Shown piece by piece: positions 59,297-64,000 of a stretch of DNA of 64,000 bases (positions are counted from its first letter, which is position 1; each line of letters opens with the position of its first letter). Source of the stretch: Heliocidaris tuberculata (lineage: Eukaryota > Echinodermata > Echinoidea > Camarodonta > Echinometridae); assembly GCA_025618425.1 (NCBI GenBank), contig CM046842.1, positions 24,551,062-24,615,061 of the forward strand, given 5' to 3'. The position numbers were made by a program, and so were the translations under genes. The notes under the pieces were generated by a model. The model ran no database searches. It saw only the letters and a program-made list of their open reading frames with translations, and was not told where the DNA came from.

Positions 59297-60946
59297 TCGT
59301 AATTCCAAAGGTTCATAATTCCGATAGATTCGTTATTCCGACGGTTCGTAATTCCGAAGGCTCGTTACTCCGAATGTCCGTAATTCCGAAGGTTCGTTTT
59401 TCCGAAAATGAAAGAGGGTTCATAATTCCGAAGGTTCGTATTTCCGAAAATGAAAGAGGGTTCATAATTCCGAAAATTAAATAAGGTACCTAAAAACGCG
59501 GGAGCCGGGGGGAGGGAGGGAGGACAAAAACAACCCCCCCCCCTTATATCAAGGGTCCAAAAAAGGGAGAGAGAGAAAAGCGAAAAGAAAAAAAAAAAAC
59601 AATTACAGAATAAGAACCAGTGAATTATCTGGTGGTCGCCGGATAATTCTATCTTTCCTTATGTCATTCTTTGTTTTATTATTTTATCTTTGCCTTTTGT
59701 CTTTCTTTATGTTATTCTTTTTAAAAAAAATTCTTCCATCATTATTTTCCTCTTTCTGTCTTCATTATGTTATTCTTTGTTTAAGTTTCTTGTATCCTTT
59801 TCTCTTCCTATCTTTCCTTATGTTATTCTTATTTTTATTCTATCATTTTCTCTGTCTATGTTCATTATGTTAAAAATAGGAAAGTTGGAGAGAAAAGATG
59901 ATGGAAGGAAAACAACATTACATTGAGAAAGAAATTATCTGGCGGCCGCCAAATACTTATCTAGCGGACACCAATGTTATGTTGTTTTCCTTCCATCATC
60001 TTTTCTCTCTAACTTTCCTCATGGTATTCTTTGTTTTTATCCTTCTATCTTTCCTTTTGTTATTTTTTGTGTTTATCCTATCGTTTCCTATTTTTAACAT
60101 AATGAATGTAGATAGAGAATATGATAGAAGGATAAAAACATAGAATAACATAAGGAAAGATAAAATTATCCGGCGGCCGCCAGATAATTCACTGGTTCTT
60201 ATTCTGTAATAGTTTTTTCCTCTTTTATCTCTCTCCCCCTTTTTTTTTTAACCCTTGAAATGGAGGGGGGGGGGCGGGGACTGTTCAGTCGTTTTAGTCC
60301 CCCCTCCCTCCTTTTTAGGTACCTTATTTCATTTTCGGAATTATGAACCCTTTTTCATTTTCGGAATTATGAACCCTATTTCATTTTCGGAATTACGAAC
60401 CCTATTTCATTTAATAATAATAATAATAATCAATTTATATACCGCAAATTGCAAAATTGCCTCTAAGCGGTCGAAAAGACAAAAGAATGATGAAAGTTGA
60501 CTAGAAAGAAACCAATACTTTGCACAACAAATTGCATCAAATCAATACCCTCCAGTACATAATAATAGTAAAAATTACAAAGCACAACCAAAATATGAAA
60601 ACTTATCACAAATTAATAGTAGTAGTAGGCCTTGCATAACTGCACAAATATAAAGGATGGAAAGGCCATATAGGGATATCAGATTTGAGATTTATGATTT
60701 AAAAAGATGGGTTTTAAGCATAACTTTAAAAGTATTAACAGAACTAGCATTGCGAATTTGAAAGGGGAGATTGTTCCAAAGAAATGAAGCTGCATAGGAA
60801 AAAGAACGTTGACCATACTGTTTATAGAAAGTATGAGATCGAGAAAGGAGAGATTGAGAAGCAGATCGCAAAGTCCGGACAGGTTTATATCGAGGAAGGA
60901 GCAGTGGCGGATTCAGGGGGGGGGGGGGGGGCAATCCCGGCCCGTG
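59297..60946. repeat. Right arm of the large inverted repeat
   Basis: Reverse complement of 52029-53679. Beyond 60946 the MITE and the reverse transcriptase fragment continue uninterrupted, which marks this arm as the original copy. Confidence 0.9.
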
Positions 60947-61672
60947 CCCCCCCCCTTTTGAGGGAAAACAATGCAATGTGCCCCCCCCTTTTGGAGGGCT
61001 GGCGAGAGACCAAAAAAATATGGGTCTCCCTCCAAGCAGTTTCCCAAAGTTGACAATCCTGCCTTTGTGTGCCCCCCTTATACGAAATCCTGGATCCGCC
61101 CCTGAAGGAGTGCAGAAAGATATGAAGGAGCGAAACCATGATAAGACTTAAAAGCAAGAAGGAGAATTTTATAGGTAATACGAGAAATGATAGGAAGCCA
61201 GTGGAGTTTTTGAAGAACAGGGGTAATGTTAGAAGAACGAGGAATGCAGGAAACAAGACGAGCTGCTGTGTTCTGGATACGCTGGAGCTTTGAGATCATT
61301 TTTACAGGTAGACCAAAGAGAAGAGAATTGCAACTATCTAGCCGAGTTGTGACAAAAGCGTGAATAAGACGATGGGCTGTATTCAGATCGAGAAACCTAC
61401 GAATTTTGCTTATTTTTCTAATAGCTACAAAAGCAGATTTACAAATTGCATCAACGTTTTGAGACATAGTAAGGGATGAATCCATAACAACACCAAGGTT
61501 ACGGGCCATATTGGATGGTTTAATTACAGACTGTCCCATCTGTACACTGATTTGTGCACTATGGGACACTAGAACAATACTTTGAATGAAAGTGTAGAAG
61601 TTCCGTTTTATAATTATTTAAAGAAAGTTTGTTCTGAAGTACCCACGTTCTAACATCCTTTAAGCAATCTTC
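60411..61672 (-). pseudogene. L2/CR1-like non-LTR retrotransposon, 3' portion
   Basis: Reading on the minus strand: KDVRTWVLQNKLSLNNYKTE (61660-61560), a frameshift near 61565, then NLGVVMDSSLTMSQNV..., RLIHAFVTTRLDSCNSLLFG, LQRIQNTAARLV, LHWLPIISRITYKILLLAFK and, after a MITE, PRYKPVRTL to the stop near 60692. These are the hallmarks of the post-catalytic thumb/tail of CR1/L2 reverse transcriptases. The catalytic YADD region is absent (5' truncation at about 61672). The 3' UTR ends with a (TAA)n tail at 60411-60430. Confidence 0.88.
60896..61110. mobile_element. hAT-like MITE inside the reverse transcriptase
   Basis: Element 60902-61104 with ends CAGTGGCGGATTCAGG and, inverted, CAGGGGCGGATCCAGG. 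Flanked by AAGGAG on both sides (6 of 8 bp of a hAT-type duplication). Removing it rejoins the frame SALL-PRYKPVR. It has a G-tract just inside the left end, poly-C runs and GGGTCTCCCTCCAAGCAGTT in common with 62283-62523. Confidence 0.85.
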
Positions 61673-62274
61673 CATTTTCAGAATTACGAACCCTATTTCA
61701 TTTTCGGAAATACGAACCTTCGGAATTATGAACCCTTTTTCATTTTCGGAATTATGAACAAAAATACAAAAATACACCAGAGATAAAGTGAAAGCACTTA
61801 AACACAATTTATTACCTGCGGCAATTGTCCTGTGCTTTCTGAAATTCTACGTTCAATTCTGGATGCTCCAATTCATGAATTATAATGCAGGAACAGTTTT
61901 TGTTGCATGATCACGTGACCATGCGATGCTAAATTGAATGAAGACTTTATGAATTACGTGCGTGACCTATGAATTTGAATGAAAAGAGAACGTGTTAATC
62001 TGACTGCGTGAAAAGCGAATTTAAATGCTTCCGAAATGGATATGAATGCACAGATCGTGACCTTGAACTGGCGAATAGCACGGCAAAAGCATGGGTAAAA
62101 ATAATAGTTCAAAAGTAGAATGCTCGTAAAATGAATTAGACTGACAAAGTTGCGAAATAATATTGGCCGGGAAAACCTTTAATAACAGAAATAATACAAA
62201 TAATAATATTAAGAAAGATAATCATTAGAGTAATGACAATAATGATGATAATAATCCTAATGATGATAACTAAC

Positions 62275-62531
62275 TACACTAACAGGGGCGGATCCAGGAT
62301 TTCGTATAAGGGGGGGGGGGGCACACAAATGCAGGATTGTCAACTTTGGGAAACTGCTTGGAGGGAGACCCATATTTTTTTGGTCCCGCCAGCCCTCCAA
62401 AAGTCGCTCAGTGCGGGGGGGGGGGGGGGGGGAGTTATGGGGTCCAGTTCCCCTCCATAATTCTCTGACAAGCAAAAAAAAAAAAAAAAAAAAAGGATTG
62501 CTCTCCCCCTAAATCCGCCACTGTACACTAA
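62275..62531. mobile_element. hAT-like MITE with perfect 8-bp duplication TACACTAA
   Basis: Element 62283-62523 (241 bp) between TACACTAA at 62275-62282 and 62524-62531. Ends CAGGGGCGGATCCAGGATTT and, inverted, CAGTGGCGGATTTAGG. Poly-G tracts at 62311-62320 and 62416-62432, and a poly-A tract near 62476-62494. Same family as 60902-61104. Confidence 0.92.
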
Positions 62532-64000
62532 TGCTCAAAAGAAATTGCTGTTCGGTTAGGAAAACCGAAAAGAAGCAGCGGGCAGCGGGAAGCGGAACGT
62601 TTCAACCTAGCGGTGCTTCGCTATAGCGCGCGTACCGGGAAACTTCCCACTACGTTTGCTTCACACATGGTCACCAGCTAAGCCCAGCCAAATCAATATC
62701 AATTGTGACGTCAACTCCGAAGCACGGTGTGTGCGCTCCAGGGTAAAAAAATACACGGGGGTGGCTGGCGAATTCGACCCCGAAATGACCAAAAATTCTG
62801 AGAAATCATGTTTTCGAGGGCGACAGTATCCAATAAAGTGGCCCCCCCCCCGAAATGGGGCCGCCCTATCTATACGTTAGGGGGTTTTCGTTCAGCAACG
62901 TACGCGGGATTCTAGGACGGAGATTAACATTTGCATACGAAAAGGACGCCCGTCGTAAAGTCTTTGTGGAAAATTGAAGAACCGGAACAATAGTTTCGTC
63001 CTAGATTCAGAGCGAACCATGCACTTGCAATATCGTGCGCTCTTGATCTAGCACGGTATTTCCGTTCCGGTTCTTTCATTTTCGATACATATGAACTACT
63101 TTACGGAGATTCGTTGCATATACTACTAGAGATCGAGGTTGGGGTTGGGAATCGCTGACCTCACTTGACACCCAGCGATCTAGGTCATGTACATGATCGG
63201 GCGCGTATGATTCTATAAAAAGGGGGGAATCGTTGCACTTTGAGCAGCGCCATTAAACGAGGCTAACACCAAGCGACTTTCAGACAGGAATGTAAAGTTG
63301 CGACAGGGCTTTATTCAGGCCATGATCCAAAAGCACAGTAACAAGTGCGCCGATAGATGGCAGCAACACAATGCGCATATCAATATAGTAAGAACAATAT
63401 ATAACATATTGGCGTGACATCTTCTTTCCTCCATATCTCTTAATTTTCTGAATTAAAAAGATACGAAAACTGGACTAAGGTGTTCAACAGCACAAAGAAC
63501 ACTCTACACGTAAGACATGATAATCCTGGCTGTATATATCAAACAATAGAGACAATAACAATTTTGAAAAGTTAAATCTAACAATTAGTATTTGACACTG
63601 ACTGACATTTGCAGACCCACAATTATTCAACCGTACACATATTCAGAGATAAATCATAAGAGCTAGTGTCCTATTAAAAAAAAAAAAAAAAAACAATGTT
63701 CTTCTAACCTGACCTCCTTTCCTCCGTTTTCCTGGATAATATAATATATATATATATATGACTGGCCCATCAAAATAACTAATCCTATGTTGACAAAAAG
63801 ACTTACATAATCATGCACCATTTGGTTGACAGAGGAAAACTCAAAGGAACGCACTACACCAGACTTATGATGAGCAGTCCATAAAAAAAAAATAGTGTAA
63901 AATCATAAGCAGGCCAATGAGCCTTAGTAAGAACAAATGCAATACGGAACATATAAGTGTGTAGCACATCAATCCTGATCCAATATGCACACTGACAAGT
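62532..64000. other. Unassigned right end, possible promoter-like stretch
   Basis: CpG-richer sequence at 62540-63340 with TATAAAAAG at 63214-63222. ATTAAA follows at 63252-63257 and GGCTTTATTC at about 63308. The spacing resembles an LTR or a core promoter, but no LTR partner or gene is in the window. 63420-64000 is AT-rich, with (TA)n near 63744-63759 and no gene. Confidence 0.3.

Larger units (their letters stand above)
59271..61759. mobile_element. Foldback element F2 with 16-bp terminal arrays
   Basis: Outer arrays of CCTTCGGAATTACGAA-type units lie at 59271-59480 (one orientation) and 60325-60410 plus 61673-61759 (opposite). Next inward come inverted GGTACCT words (59485 and 60318), then the palindromic core 59601-60210 with GGCGGCCGCC motifs. 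An L2/CR1-like fragment sits inside the right array (60411-61672). No transposase and no clear target duplication. The architecture parallels TU elements, but the unit is unrelated to GACAATTGCTCCTGC. Confidence 0.7.

Noticed and set aside
62532..63420. LTR of a gypsy-like retrotransposon
   Set aside because: TATA box and ATTAAA spacing are suggestive, but no second LTR, no confident primer-binding site and no gag or pol sequence are in the window.

Overview
The window reads as non-coding-rich, repeat-dense nuclear DNA of a marine invertebrate, most likely an echinoderm and probably a sea urchin. Evidence: GT-AG and GC-AG introns with small exons; ACATGT repeats; very many poly-G/poly-C tracts; hAT, Tc1/mariner-like and TTAA-flanked MITEs; and foldback elements whose ends are tandem 15-bp units, the architecture described for sea urchin TU elements. 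No prokaryotic features are present. Species assignment is inference.

Layout. (1) 1-5.86 kb: intergenic DNA with two TTAA MITEs, one nested in a Tc1/mariner-like element. (2) 5.87-13.02 kb, + strand: the only gene whose complete reading frame can be assembled, nine coding exons and 547 codons before the stop, with every splice phase matching. Its N-terminal third resembles the ParB/sulfiredoxin fold. (3) 14.17-16.55 kb: a 31-bp minisatellite of roughly 75 copies, each unit carrying a hairpin core. (4) 16.8-17.8 kb: a purine/pyrimidine palindrome and a 15-16 bp G-rich tandem array. (5) 17.8-50.6 kb: a cluster of degenerate direct duplications (anchor blocks recur near 18.9, 28.8, 37.5 and 50.2 kb). 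One unit keeps a C2H2 zinc-finger coding region, now a pseudogene cut by two insertions. Later insertions include a 1.46-kb element with 9-bp target duplications that carries two exons of a RecQ helicase, a 2.0-kb hAT-like element filled with ~200-bp tandem repeats, and several MITEs with perfect target-site duplications. A fragmentary gene model sits on the - strand between 25.05 and 27.56 kb. (6) 50.8-61.8 kb: a large inverted repeat (arms ~1.65 kb, loop ~5.6 kb) whose arms are themselves a foldback element plus the 3' end of an L2/CR1-like retrotransposon; a 110-bp direct repeat abuts it. (7) 61.8-64 kb: one more hAT MITE and otherwise unassigned sequence.

The genes do not form a pathway. 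The biological story is transposon-driven: foldback, hAT-like, TTAA and Pack-type insertions acting on a duplicated zinc-finger locus, beside one well-preserved gene of unknown role. All alignments were made by eye; no search or computation was run.
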